A DNA stretch of 23,214 nucleotides from a bacterium (GCA_014846175.1 RKAV01000045.1:1-23214); one strand, 5' to 3'; shown: positions 1-6,368, counted from the first letter of the stretch. Numbers and translations are program-made. The notes: generated by a model not told the origin, from the sequence alone.

Positions 1-231
1 AGATTCATTATTATTTAACACTCTATCTATTGCATCCTGTTTTATAAATTTGCTGTAACATTTGTTACTACTTGTTCTTAAGATATCATAACCATGTATG
101 TCAATTAAACAACATAAATATTGAACTCCATGAATGCATATATTATATTTCTTTGATAGTGATAATTTACTCATTCCATTTTTTCTATCTTTATATAATT
201 GTATTTTTTCATCATAACTTAATTTAGACAT
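1..231 (-). CDS. IS3-family transposase OrfA, N-terminal part (runs off the left edge)
   Basis: The frame starts with ATG at 231-229 and stays open for 77 codons to the window edge. A Shine-Dalgarno GAGG lies seven bases before the start. The protein begins MSKLSYDEKIQLYKDRKNG and continues with a segment reading MSKLSLSKKYNI, which looks like the N-terminal helix-turn-helix of IS3/IS150-type OrfA proteins that bind the element's terminal repeats. Residues 65-77 then have the basic, helical character that usually precedes the leucine zipper and the programmed frameshift into OrfB. The catalytic DDE part would lie left of the window, so I cannot tell whether the element is intact. It is the only gene on the minus strand here. 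Confidence 0.65.
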   Translation of the reverse strand, partial: MSKLSYDEKIQLYKDRKNGMSKLSLSKKYNICIHGVQYLCCLIDIHGYDILRTSSNKCYSKFIKQDAIDRVLNNNES

Positions 232-238
232 ATAAAAA

Positions 239-268
239 CCTCGTTTCTACTTTGTCCAAGAAACGGGG
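239..268. repeat. Hairpin inside the IS terminal region
   Basis: CCTCGTTTCT (239-248) and AGAAACGGGG (259-268) form an imperfect inverted repeat with a 10-base loop; nine of ten positions pair canonically and one as G-T. It lies between the IS edge and the OrfA start and includes the OrfA ribosome binding site on the minus strand. A transcript reading into the element could therefore fold up and hide that site, a known way in which insertion sequences avoid activation by outside promoters. That role is inference. Confidence 0.5.
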
Positions 269-296
269 TTCATATCAATTTACTGACACTTTTTTC

Positions 297-325
297 TTTA
301 CCATAAAATAAAAATATGCTACAAT
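297..325 (+). promoter_or_regulatory. Sigma-A-type promoter of the fibre cassette
   Basis: TTTACC (297-302), a 17-base spacer and TACAAT (320-325). Transcription would start near 332, leaving a leader of about 17 bases with the AGGAGAGG ribosome binding site before ATG 349. The -35 box lies nine bases from the estimated edge of the IS end. Confidence 0.6.
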
Positions 326-348
326 TTAGACAAGATAGGAGAGGTATC

Positions 349-966
349 ATGGATGAAGAAAAATTAAAAGAAGAAAAAAATGGAAAGTTATATTTTATAT
401 TAATAGCCTTATTATTAATTGTACTATTAGTAATAGGTATATCTGCAGTAGCTGTAACTGTAACAAAAAAAGGAGATAAAGTAAATACAATTACTACAGG
501 AAATATATCATTAGATTATACTGAAGATAACAATGGTATAACTATTACAAATGCAATGCCTACAACAGATGCAACCGGTAAAACTTTATCAAAAAATAAT
601 GAGTATTTTGATTTTAATGTAATATCAACAATTTCTGGTTCAGCTAATATAACTTATGAGATATCTGCTGTAAAATCATCTAATTCAACACTTGACAATA
701 ATGATGTAAAATTATATTTAGAAAAAAATCAATTAGGTAAATATGTTGAAGTAATGGAACCAACTAAATTCAAACCATTAACATCAAAATCAGATATAGG
801 TAGTGAAAAAGGAACAATGATTCTCTATAAAGAAACAGTTAATAAAACAACTACTGATAATTATCGTTTAAGAATGTGGTTATCAGATAAAGCAAAAGTA
901 GATAATATATCAAGAACATTCACTGTACAAGTAGCTATTCACGCATCAGTTAAAGCAAATAAATAA
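349..966 (+). CDS. TasA/CalY-like secreted fibre-subunit protein (first copy)
   Basis: The 205-residue protein has a charged N terminus, one hydrophobic segment (residues about 14-37) and then a Thr/Asn/Ser-rich, beta-strand-like domain with no cysteine. This is the plan of TasA/CalY (camelysin) proteins, which Sec exports, SipW cleaves and which assemble into surface or biofilm fibres. The strongest context evidence is the SipW-type signal peptidase gene directly downstream. The C-terminal stretch around RLRMWLSD followed by TFTVQVAIHA matches the end of the paralogue at 18547-19089. I chose ATG 349 because AGGAGAGG lies just upstream; an in-frame ATG at 316 lies upstream of the predicted transcription start. 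Sequence identity to TasA itself looks low, so the family call comes from architecture plus context. It could be an ordinary membrane-anchored lipoprotein-like surface protein instead. Confidence 0.6.
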   Translation: MDEEKLKEEKNGKLYFILIALLLIVLLVIGISAVAVTVTKKGDKVNTITTGNISLDYTEDNNGITITNAMPTTDATGKTLSKNNEYFDFNVISTISGSANITYEISAVKSSNSTLDNNDVKLYLEKNQLGKYVEVMEPTKFKPLTSKSDIGSEKGTMILYKETVNKTTTDNYRLRMWLSDKAKVDNISRTFTVQVAIHASVKANK

Positions 967-1032
967 CTTTACTTTTAAAAATATTCAAACTATGGTATAT
1001 TAATAATAGTGAATAATAAGTGGGTGATTAAA

Positions 1033-1752
1033 TTGAAAGATTCTAAAACTAGTACGGTTTTTTCTGAACTTTCTTTACTAGAAAAGCTAAAAAGAATAGT
1101 ACATTACTTTGTAACTGTTATTATGTATTCAGTTATGTTAATAATGATAATTGTATTCTTAGTAATTTTTGTTAATTTTATAGATCAAAGTAAAAACTTG
1201 AAAAAAGGTATACAAAAGCCTTCATTAGTATCAGCATATACAATTGTTAGTCCAAGTATGGTACCTAATATAAATGTTCTTGATGTTATAGTAACTACAA
1301 GGGTTAGTGATCCTTCTAAAATAAAAGTAGGAGATGTAATAACTTTTAACTCTACAGATTATAGAAGCTCAGGTGTAACAGTTACCCATAGAGTAAATAA
1401 AATAGAAAAAACTTCAGATGGAAAATATTTATTTACTACTAAAGGAGATGCAAATAATACTGAAGATGCAACTAGACAACCATTTAGTAGTATATATGGA
1501 AAAGTTTTAATTCGTATACCGAAACTTGGCTATATACAGTATATATTGAGTAGTGTTATGGGATGGGTATGTTTAATAATAATACCTACTGTTGTAATTA
1601 TAGGATTGGATATTATTAAAATAATTAAAACTATTAAAAATGACTCAAATGTAAAAAGTAAAATTAGCCAAAAACCAAAAGATGCAAAAATCAAAAAACA
1701 ATCAAGAAAGAAAATAGAAACTAAGAAAGAAAGGAGCCGTTATAAAAGATGA
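1033..1752 (+). CDS. sipW: SipW-like (ER-type, S26B) signal peptidase I
   Basis: A membrane protease that would remove signal peptides from exported fibre subunits. Counting from the TTG start (239 aa), a hydrophobic segment spans about 24-49. The motif SPSMVP supplies the catalytic serine (S75), and THRV supplies a histidine (H119) where bacterial-type peptidases have lysine; that Ser/His arrangement marks the ER/archaeal/SipW class. GDANNTED (about 138-145) carries the conserved acidic residues. A second membrane segment (174-196) and a very lysine-rich cytoplasmic tail follow. Start choice: TTG 1033 sits four bases after GGTGAT, the same arrangement used by yabG, divIC and the gene at 10489. 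GTG 1009 (247 aa) is in frame but has no comparable site. The stop overlaps the next start (ATGA), so translation is probably coupled. Confidence 0.85.
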   Translation: MKDSKTSTVFSELSLLEKLKRIVHYFVTVIMYSVMLIMIIVFLVIFVNFIDQSKNLKKGIQKPSLVSAYTIVSPSMVPNINVLDVIVTTRVSDPSKIKVGDVITFNSTDYRSSGVTVTHRVNKIEKTSDGKYLFTTKGDANNTEDATRQPFSSIYGKVLIRIPKLGYIQYILSSVMGWVCLIIIPTVVIIGLDIIKIIKTIKNDSNVKSKISQKPKDAKIKKQSRKKIETKKERSRYKR

Positions 1753-2267
1753 AAAAAAAATTATTTCTTATGTTTAGTGGAATTTTATTATTTATATTTG
1801 TAGTAGTAACAGCATTTCTTTGGTATAAATTATTCTATTATGGTGATTTAGGAAAAGTTAATACATTGCAAATTCAAAAAGAGACAGATCAAGCTATATT
1901 AAATGAAAATCTATTTCCTATGACAAAGGAAGAATCTACTATTGTAGCAAATTATAAATTCAGTATAAAAAATGTAAATGATTTTAAAAGTCATTATGAA
2001 GTTGTTTTTCAAGAAAAGAATAAAAATACTAGTAAAAGTCTTTCAAAAAAACAGTTAGATTATCAGCTATTGCTTAATGGAAAAATAATTAAAGAAGGGA
2101 ACCTTTCAAAATTAAAAAACAACATTTTAGATGAAAGATATATAATGGCCAATGATACTAATAAATATGAGTTAAAAGTGTTTATAGCAAATAATGCTGA
2201 AAATAGTGATTGGCAAAATAAACAATATAGTTATACTGTAAATATTAATGTTAAGGAGAATAATTAA
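1749..2267 (+). CDS. Divergent TasA/CalY-like membrane-anchored protein (second copy)
   Basis: 172 residues: a lysine-rich start, one hydrophobic segment (about 5-28), then an extracytoplasmic domain. I do not recognise it by direct similarity, but its layout lines up with the paralogue at 18547-19089. An early 'NTLQIQ' resembles 'VKNLQLT', 'YKFSIKN' resembles 'YTFTLKN', 'LDYQLLLNGKIIKEGNLS' resembles 'LSYNLKKDGTSIANGKLS', and 'YELKVFIAN' followed by 'QYSYTVNINV' resembles 'FEFRLWLNL' followed by 'FYSKIRIEA'. It lies directly after the SipW-like gene with a 4-base overlap and a good AAAGGAG site, so it is probably a processed subunit or a membrane-held assembly partner comparable in position, not in proven homology, to TapA. 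The long hydrophobic segment lacks an obvious small-residue cleavage site, so it may stay anchored. Confidence 0.5.
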   Translation: MKKKLFLMFSGILLFIFVVVTAFLWYKLFYYGDLGKVNTLQIQKETDQAILNENLFPMTKEESTIVANYKFSIKNVNDFKSHYEVVFQEKNKNTSKSLSKKQLDYQLLLNGKIIKEGNLSKLKNNILDERYIMANDTNKYELKVFIANNAENSDWQNKQYSYTVNINVKENN

Positions 2268-2956
2268 TGAAAAAAATAATATTAGAATATATAAACATAT
2301 TTGCTTATGCTGTTCTTGGTATAGTATTTGGTTTTTCTTTCTTTCTATTATTTGTTAATTTTTATCATTATAAAGAAATTAATCAAGTAATTAATGTAGG
2401 TAATGAAGCGCTAGATAATAAACAAAAAACTGAAGAAAAACTAACACAAATTAAAAATAATGTTAATACATATCAACAAAATGCATATAATGGAAAAAAT
2501 AATATTTATGATATGAATGGTATCCAAATAAAATTAAACAATTGTGTAAATGTTTTTGAAAGCGAAGAATATCAAAATCTAGCTAATAAAGAAAATATTG
2601 AAATCAAAGATGTTTATAAATTAGGAAAATTTTATCAAAATACAGTATTAAATGATTGTGTAGTATTACAATTAAGTAGTTTAATAGATGAAAATAATTC
2701 TTATTCAATACAAAGTTTACAACAAATAAGACCATTTTTAAAAAATGATATTAATCAATTATTATCAAGTAATGATTACATTATATCTAATTTAGAAAAT
2801 GCAGATAGTTACTATTTTAGTAATGATATAAGTAAATCTAGTATATTCTTCTTAGCAAAAGATAGTTATAATGCTATTAATACTAATTATCAAAATACCT
2901 TAGATCTTTTAGTAACAATATCTGAATGGTACAAAAATGAAGTAATGGGAGGGTAA
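2267..2956 (+). CDS. Unknown single-pass membrane protein with helical extracytoplasmic domain
   Basis: 229 residues of no family I recognise. One membrane segment (about 10-32) is followed by a polar, Asn/Gln/Lys-rich region predicted by eye to be mostly helical, with coiled-coil-like stretches around residues 35-70 and 145-180. Two cysteines (93 and 131) would lie outside the membrane and could form a disulfide. The start overlaps the stop of the upstream gene by one base (TAATG), with AAGGAG in the ribosome binding site, so it is translated as part of the fibre cassette operon. A role in assembly, anchoring or export of the fibre-like proteins is inference from position only. Confidence 0.55.
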   Translation: MKKIILEYINIFAYAVLGIVFGFSFFLLFVNFYHYKEINQVINVGNEALDNKQKTEEKLTQIKNNVNTYQQNAYNGKNNIYDMNGIQIKLNNCVNVFESEEYQNLANKENIEIKDVYKLGKFYQNTVLNDCVVLQLSSLIDENNSYSIQSLQQIRPFLKNDINQLLSSNDYIISNLENADSYYFSNDISKSSIFFLAKDSYNAINTNYQNTLDLLVTISEWYKNEVMGG

Positions 2957-2957
2957 G

Positions 2958-3386
2958 ATGAAGAAAATATTGAATATAATGTTTGCAATTTTAAAATATA
3001 TACTATTATTAGGAGCTTTTGCTATAACATTATTTATTATTGTAAGAATGAATGTAAGACTTAATAAAAGTTTTACCACCGTAATACCAGAATTTATTCC
3101 ATTCTTACTAATATTTTTACTGTTTATTATAAATCTTACCTTTAAGCAAGATGGAGTAAATAATAATATCTTTTATAATTTAACATCATGTATAGTTTTT
3201 ACTACCATAATAGTAGTTGGATATAGGGCATTTGCTGATAAGAATATGGTACTTAATGAAAAATATGGTTATGGAGTAGACTTTAACTATTTTAATACAT
3301 TTATAGCATACATGAAAATTATGTTATATGGATTAATTGCTTCTAACGTATTATTTATGTTTCAACCAAAGGAAAAAGCAAAATAA
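2958..3386 (+). CDS. Unknown four-helix integral membrane protein
   Basis: 142 residues with four likely transmembrane segments (about 8-29, 43-61, 73-90 and 113-134), short loops and a lysine-rich C terminus. No family is recognised and no catalytic motif is visible. It starts one base after the stop of the upstream gene, with GGGAGGG upstream, and is the last gene before the terminator at 3368-3405, so it belongs to the SipW-like operon. It could be a small membrane scaffold or channel for the fibre-like proteins; that is inference. Confidence 0.55.
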   Translation: MKKILNIMFAILKYILLLGAFAITLFIIVRMNVRLNKSFTTVIPEFIPFLLIFLLFIINLTFKQDGVNNNIFYNLTSCIVFTTIIVVGYRAFADKNMVLNEKYGYGVDFNYFNTFIAYMKIMLYGLIASNVLFMFQPKEKAK

Positions 3387-3405
3387 TAAACTTTTTCTTT
3401 TTTTT
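3368..3405 (+). terminator. Intrinsic terminator ending the fibre cassette, overlapping the last stop codon
   Basis: AAAGGAAAAAG (3368-3378) pairs with CTTTTTCTTTT (3391-3401) over 11 positions including one G-U, and more T residues follow to 3405. The 12-base loop contains the TAA stop at 3384-3386. The A/T-rich stem makes it weaker than a GC-rich terminator. Confidence 0.55.
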
Positions 3406-3449
3406 ATGTTATCATATAAAGAAATAATAATTATTAAGGAGAGATTGTA

Positions 3450-4244
3450 ATGGATGAAAAATTTCAATTTAAGAAGAAGTTTGGACAAAACTTTTTAAAA
3501 AATGAAAAGGTACTAACAAGAATAGTAGATGTAGCAGATATTAAAGCTGAATCTTTAATTATAGAAGTAGGACCTGGTTCAGGGGCATTAACTAAATATT
3601 TAAAAGAAAAAGGAAAAGTATTATGTTATGAAATAGACAAAACACTAGAAGATATTTTAATGAAAAACTTTGGAGAAGAAAAAAATGTGTCTATATACTT
3701 TGGAGATTTTTTGAAACAAGATATTAAAGAAGATTTAAAGGACTTTACGTATAAACATTTATATTTTGTAAGTAATGTACCTTATTATATAACTACACCA
3801 ATTTTATTTAAATTAATTAATTCTACACTTTATTTTGATAAAATTGTTATGATGGTACAAAAAGAGGTAGGAGAGAGATTTACTTCACCTGTAGGAAGGA
3901 AAGAATATGGGGCATTAACAGTACTATTAAGATATTACTTTGAAACTAAAAAAGAATTTCTAGTTAATAGAGAAGAATTTATTCCTAAACCAAATGTAGA
4001 TAGTGTAGTAGTATCGTTTAAACCAAGAAGAGAAAAAGAAGAGTTACTAAGCGAAGAATTCTTTCAACAATTAGTACATGATAGTTTTCAATTTAAAAGA
4101 AAAACATTAAGAAATAATCTAAAAAAATATGACTTAAATATTGCTAGCAAGGTATTAGAAAAATATAATTTAGACTTAAATGTTAGAGCTGAACAGTTAG
4201 AATATAACATCTTTGTTGATTTAGCTAATAATCTTTGTAAATAA
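3450..4244 (+). CDS. rsmA: 16S rRNA dimethyladenosine transferase RsmA (KsgA)
   Basis: Methylates two adjacent adenines near the 3' end of 16S rRNA using S-adenosylmethionine, as a late checkpoint in 30S subunit assembly. The 264-residue length is normal for the family. FGQNFL (11-16) is the N-terminal signature, EVGPGSG (39-45) the SAM-binding glycine loop, E61 the acidic residue that binds the ribose, and NVPYY (109-113) the catalytic NLPYY-type motif. The C-terminal part, with QFKRKTLRNNL, is the usual helical RNA-contact domain. ATG 3450 follows AAGGAGAG. In Bacillus the gene also lies immediately before yabG and veg, as here. The upstream neighbour rnmV found in Bacillus is absent; the fibre cassette occupies that place. 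Confidence 0.96.
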   Translation: MDEKFQFKKKFGQNFLKNEKVLTRIVDVADIKAESLIIEVGPGSGALTKYLKEKGKVLCYEIDKTLEDILMKNFGEEKNVSIYFGDFLKQDIKEDLKDFTYKHLYFVSNVPYYITTPILFKLINSTLYFDKIVMMVQKEVGERFTSPVGRKEYGALTVLLRYYFETKKEFLVNREEFIPKPNVDSVVVSFKPRREKEELLSEEFFQQLVHDSFQFKRKTLRNNLKKYDLNIASKVLEKYNLDLNVRAEQLEYNIFVDLANNLCK

Positions 4245-4282
4245 AATTAAACTTCATTGCATAAACTTAACTGGGTGATTAC

Positions 4283-5062
4283 ATGAATTTTAAACTAGGT
4301 GAATATGTTACTAGGGAATCATATAATAATGACTTAGTTTTTCAAATAATAGATATAGAAGAAGATATAGCATATTTACGTGGAGTAGATGTCAGGCTTT
4401 ATGCTGATAGTGAACTAGATGATTTAAATAAAGTAACTATAAAAAAAGAAACAGATAGGACAGATATAGAGAAAGTAGAAAGTTTAATATCATTAGATAG
4501 AAGTGAATATTTTTACCTTCCTGGTAAAATAGTTCAATTTGATTCTGATAAATATTATTTAGATAGATGTATTAAGTTTTATAAGGATATGCATCTAGAA
4601 GCTTATGGCATAAAAGTAAAAGAAAATGAAATAGAAGAAGTAATAATGGAAACTCTAGAAAAATATAAACCAGATATAGTAGTAATAACAGGGCATGATT
4701 TTTTAAAAAAAAATGCAAAAGATAAATCTAAGATAGAAAATTATCAAAATTCCGAAAATTTTGTAAATGCTATTAAAAAAGCTAGAATTTATGAAAAAAA
4801 TCAAGATAAATTAATAATTATTTCTGGAGCATGTCAATCTAACTATGAAGAATTAATTAAAGCTGGTAGTAATTTTGCTTCTAGTCCCAAAAGAATTAAT
4901 ATACATGCCTTAGATCCTGCTATTATAGCTTCTTGTGTAGCTTTATCTCCTGTAAACAAAGAAATAGATTTAATATCATTAATAGATAAAACACATTATG
5001 GTAGTGCTGGAATGGGTGGAATAATAACTAATGGTACAATGTATGTGGGGTATCCAAGATGA
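4283..5062 (+). CDS. yabG: Sporulation-specific protease YabG
   Basis: In spore formers YabG is a late mother-cell protease that trims spore coat and cortex-associated proteins. The 259-residue protein is slightly shorter than the roughly 290 residues of the Bacillus enzyme. Visible conserved features are the N-terminal small beta domain (residues 1-50), TGHDF with H138, SGACQS with C184, and HALDP at 208-212; C184 and one of the histidines are plausible catalytic residues. ATG 4283 sits three bases after GGTGAT in GGGTGATTAC. Gene order rsmA-yabG-veg matches Bacillus. Its 3' end overlaps veg by four bases (ATGA). I see no convincing sigma-K promoter in the short upstream gap. Presence of this gene suggests that the organism forms spores or recently did. 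Confidence 0.9.
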   Translation: MNFKLGEYVTRESYNNDLVFQIIDIEEDIAYLRGVDVRLYADSELDDLNKVTIKKETDRTDIEKVESLISLDRSEYFYLPGKIVQFDSDKYYLDRCIKFYKDMHLEAYGIKVKENEIEEVIMETLEKYKPDIVVITGHDFLKKNAKDKSKIENYQNSENFVNAIKKARIYEKNQDKLIIISGACQSNYEELIKAGSNFASSPKRINIHALDPAIIASCVALSPVNKEIDLISLIDKTHYGSAGMGGIITNGTMYVGYPR

Positions 5063-5277
5063 ATATAGATACAATAAAAGCTAAAGTAAGAGAAAAAGAA
5101 GGAGAGACGCTTCACTTTAAAGTAAATGGTAGTCGCAATCAAATAGAAGAATTTAATGGAAAGATAATTAAACTTTATCCATCTATTTTTATTGTTAGAT
5201 TAACAGGTGATAAAAATACAATTAAATCTTTTAGCTATAGTGATTTAATTACTGAGAGTGTAGAAATTATTAGTTGA
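5059..5277 (+). CDS. veg: Veg family protein
   Basis: A 72-residue protein of the Veg family, known in Bacillus subtilis as a highly transcribed vegetative gene whose product influences biofilm matrix gene expression. Family features are the N-terminal helix, the LHFKVNGSRNQIEEFNG region that parallels the 'LKANGGRRK...SG' of Bacillus Veg, YPSIFIVRL in the middle, and FSYSDLITESVEI at the end. It is a little shorter than Bacillus Veg (86 aa). The start overlaps the yabG stop and has only a weak TGGGG upstream, so translation is probably coupled to yabG. That is notable, because in Bacillus veg has its own strong promoter. The link between Veg and biofilm, with a TasA-like cassette 2 kb upstream, may be meaningful or chance. 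Confidence 0.85.
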   Translation: MNIDTIKAKVREKEGETLHFKVNGSRNQIEEFNGKIIKLYPSIFIVRLTGDKNTIKSFSYSDLITESVEIIS

Positions 5278-5307
5278 CGTATAAGTTGTAAAGTAAATAT
5301 AAACTTC

Positions 5308-5336
5308 TTGCAATTAGAAAAAAGATAAGATAGAAT
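5308..5336 (+). promoter_or_regulatory. Sigma-A-type promoter of spoVG
   Basis: TTGCAA (5308-5313), 17 bases, TAGAAT (5331-5336), giving a leader of about 30 bases before spoVG. The AAAGGAGGAAA ribosome binding site lies in this leader. In Bacillus spoVG is a classic sigma-H gene; here the site looks vegetative. Confidence 0.65.
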
Positions 5337-5376
5337 TAAAGTATAAAGTGTCAGTGCTTTAAAAGGAGGAAAGATT

Positions 5377-5646
5377 ATGGAAATTACATCAGTCACTGTA
5401 CGAAAAGTTGACAAAGAAGGCTCTCGTATGAGAGGAATTGCATCTGTCTTATTGGATGATAGCTTTGCAGTTCATGATATCAGAATTATTGAAGGAGAAA
5501 ATGGTTTGTTTATAGCAATGCCAAGTAGAAAAACACCAACTGGTGGATATCGTGATATCGCTCATCCAATCAATCCTGAAGTAAGAGCAATGTTTCAAGA
5601 TAAAATTCTAGAAGCTTACCAAAATACTTTGGATTCTGAAGAATAG
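5377..5646 (+). CDS. spoVG: SpoVG nucleic-acid-binding regulator
   Basis: A small RNA/DNA-binding regulator (89 aa, typical length) that affects sporulation, division and virulence genes post-transcriptionally in Firmicutes. It carries the near-invariant core: MEITSVTVRKV at the N terminus, GIASVLLDDSFAVHDIRIIEG (split here over residues about 20-40), FIAMPSRKTPTGGYRDIAHP (50-69), and a helical tail with INPEVRAMFQDKILEAY. It has its own promoter and terminator, so it is a single-gene unit. In Bacillus it lies farther along the same chromosomal region, between purR-yabJ and glmU; those neighbours are missing here. Confidence 0.97.
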   Translation: MEITSVTVRKVDKEGSRMRGIASVLLDDSFAVHDIRIIEGENGLFIAMPSRKTPTGGYRDIAHPINPEVRAMFQDKILEAYQNTLDSEE

Positions 5647-5650
5647 ATTT

Positions 5651-5684
5651 GAGAAGACTTAGTCTTCTTTTTTGTTCTTTTTTT
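5651..5684 (+). terminator. Intrinsic terminator after spoVG
   Basis: AGAAGAC (5652-5658), loop TTA and GTCTTCT (5662-5668) form a 7-bp stem followed by TTTTT and, after GTTC, a second T-run. Confidence 0.8.
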
Positions 5685-5695
5685 AACTAATCACT

Positions 5696-5703
5696 CATAC
5701 CTT
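5696..5703 (+). promoter_or_regulatory. Possible sigma-E -10 element upstream of yabP
   Basis: CATACCTT matches the sigma-E -10 consensus CATACANT at seven of eight positions and lies 27 bases before the yabP start. No good sigma-E -35 element (ATATT type) is seen 13-15 bases upstream, where the sequence is TTCTTTT, and the predicted leader would be very short. Weak support; noted because yabP is a mother-cell sporulation gene in Bacillus. Confidence 0.2.
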
Positions 5704-5722
5704 TAATTAAGAGGGTGAAAAA

Positions 5723-6019
5723 ATGGAAACAAAAGAAGCAATTATAAGTAATTACAATCATAGTATCACTTTAACAGAGAGAAAGAACCTTTTAATAACA
5801 GGAGTTAAAAAAATAGAAAACTTTGATAAAGAAGAATTTTTAATAGAAACTACTATGGGTTTTTTAGTGGTAAAAGGTGATGGTCTAGAATTAATAAAGT
5901 TAGATACTATATCAGGTAATGTTTCTATCAAAGGAATAATAAATGGTTTTACTTATATTGATGATAATTCAAAAAAAGAAAAGGATGGAAGTAGTATCTT
6001 TCAAAGACTATTTAAATAA
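5723..6019 (+). CDS. yabP: Sporulation protein YabP
   Basis: YabP is a small sporulation protein made in the mother cell; Bacillus mutants are affected in sporulation, and its biochemical role is not settled. The 98 residues match the family in length. The signature is the middle stretch: LLITGVKKIENFDKEEFLIET followed by TMGFLVVKGDGLELIKLD and GNVSIKGIINGFTYID, a compact beta domain with no membrane segment. The end, FQRLFK, is also family-typical. GAGGGTG precedes ATG 5723. It is followed by yabQ with a one-base overlap (TAATG) and by divIC, the Bacillus yabP-yabQ-divIC order. Confidence 0.88.
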   Translation: METKEAIISNYNHSITLTERKNLLITGVKKIENFDKEEFLIETTMGFLVVKGDGLELIKLDTISGNVSIKGIINGFTYIDDNSKKEKDGSSIFQRLFK

Positions 6020-6309
6020 TGAATTTAAAACTACAAATAATATCAGTTGCTTTTTCCTTTTTTTATGGTATCTTTCTATCATTTCTAATCTCTCTTCAAT
6101 ATAAATTTCTATTTGAAAGTAAAAGAATTATTAGAATAATTGGTAACTTTGTATTTTCATTAGATATGGCTCTTATCTACTTTATCATCATGAAAAGAAT
6201 TAACTATGGTGAAATTCATATCATATTTTATATACTTATTTTTCTAGGATATATATTTTCATATAGAAAAATACAATTATTTGTGTCAAGAATATTAAAA
6301 AGACCATAG
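6019..6309 (+). CDS. yabQ: Spore cortex membrane protein YabQ
   Basis: A 96-residue integral membrane protein with three likely membrane segments (about 7-27, 36-58 and 66-84). YabQ of Bacillus is needed for spore cortex formation and sits in the outer forespore membrane. Sequence conservation in this family is low; the call rests on length, the YGIFLSFL-type first membrane segment, and position between yabP and divIC. It is about half the length of Bacillus YabQ (roughly 210 aa), lacking the long C-terminal part, which is common among shorter YabQ homologues. Translation is coupled to yabP by the TAATG overlap, because no strong ribosome binding site is visible. Confidence 0.75.
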   Translation: MNLKLQIISVAFSFFYGIFLSFLISLQYKFLFESKRIIRIIGNFVFSLDMALIYFIIMKRINYGEIHIIFYILIFLGYIFSYRKIQLFVSRILKRP

Positions 6310-6314
6310 TTAAT

Positions 6315-6343
6315 TTGCAAAAGTTAGAAAAAAAGTCTATAAT
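6315..6343 (+). promoter_or_regulatory. Near-perfect sigma-A promoter for divIC
   Basis: TTGCAA (6315-6320), 17 bases, TATAAT (6338-6343), starting five bases after the yabQ stop. It gives divIC and the genes downstream a vegetative promoter independent of the sporulation pair. Confidence 0.75.
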
Positions 6344-6368
6344 ATTATCAGGAAAAGTGGGTGATATT

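Larger units (their letters stand above)
1..288 (-). mobile_element. End of an IS3-like insertion sequence (partial)
   Basis: The region holds the 5' part of a transposase OrfA read leftward, preceded by a non-coding terminal segment of about 57 bases. Read on the minus strand the outer edge begins TGTCAGTAAATTGATATG, starting with TG as IS3-family ends usually do. The exact outer boundary (about 288) is my estimate, because the other end and any target duplication lie outside the window. Host sequence resumes with the -35 element of the next gene at 297. The family call rests on the OrfA-like protein. Confidence 0.6.

Noticed and set aside
316..348. Upstream ATG at 316 as the start of the first fibre gene
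   Set aside because: It lies between or upstream of promoter elements and would not be transcribed from the predicted start; AGGAGAGG points to ATG 349.
4240..4282. Sigma-K promoter for yabG
   Set aside because: CATAAACTT at 4260 resembles the -10 half (CATANNNTA), but no AC-type -35 occurs at the required distance.
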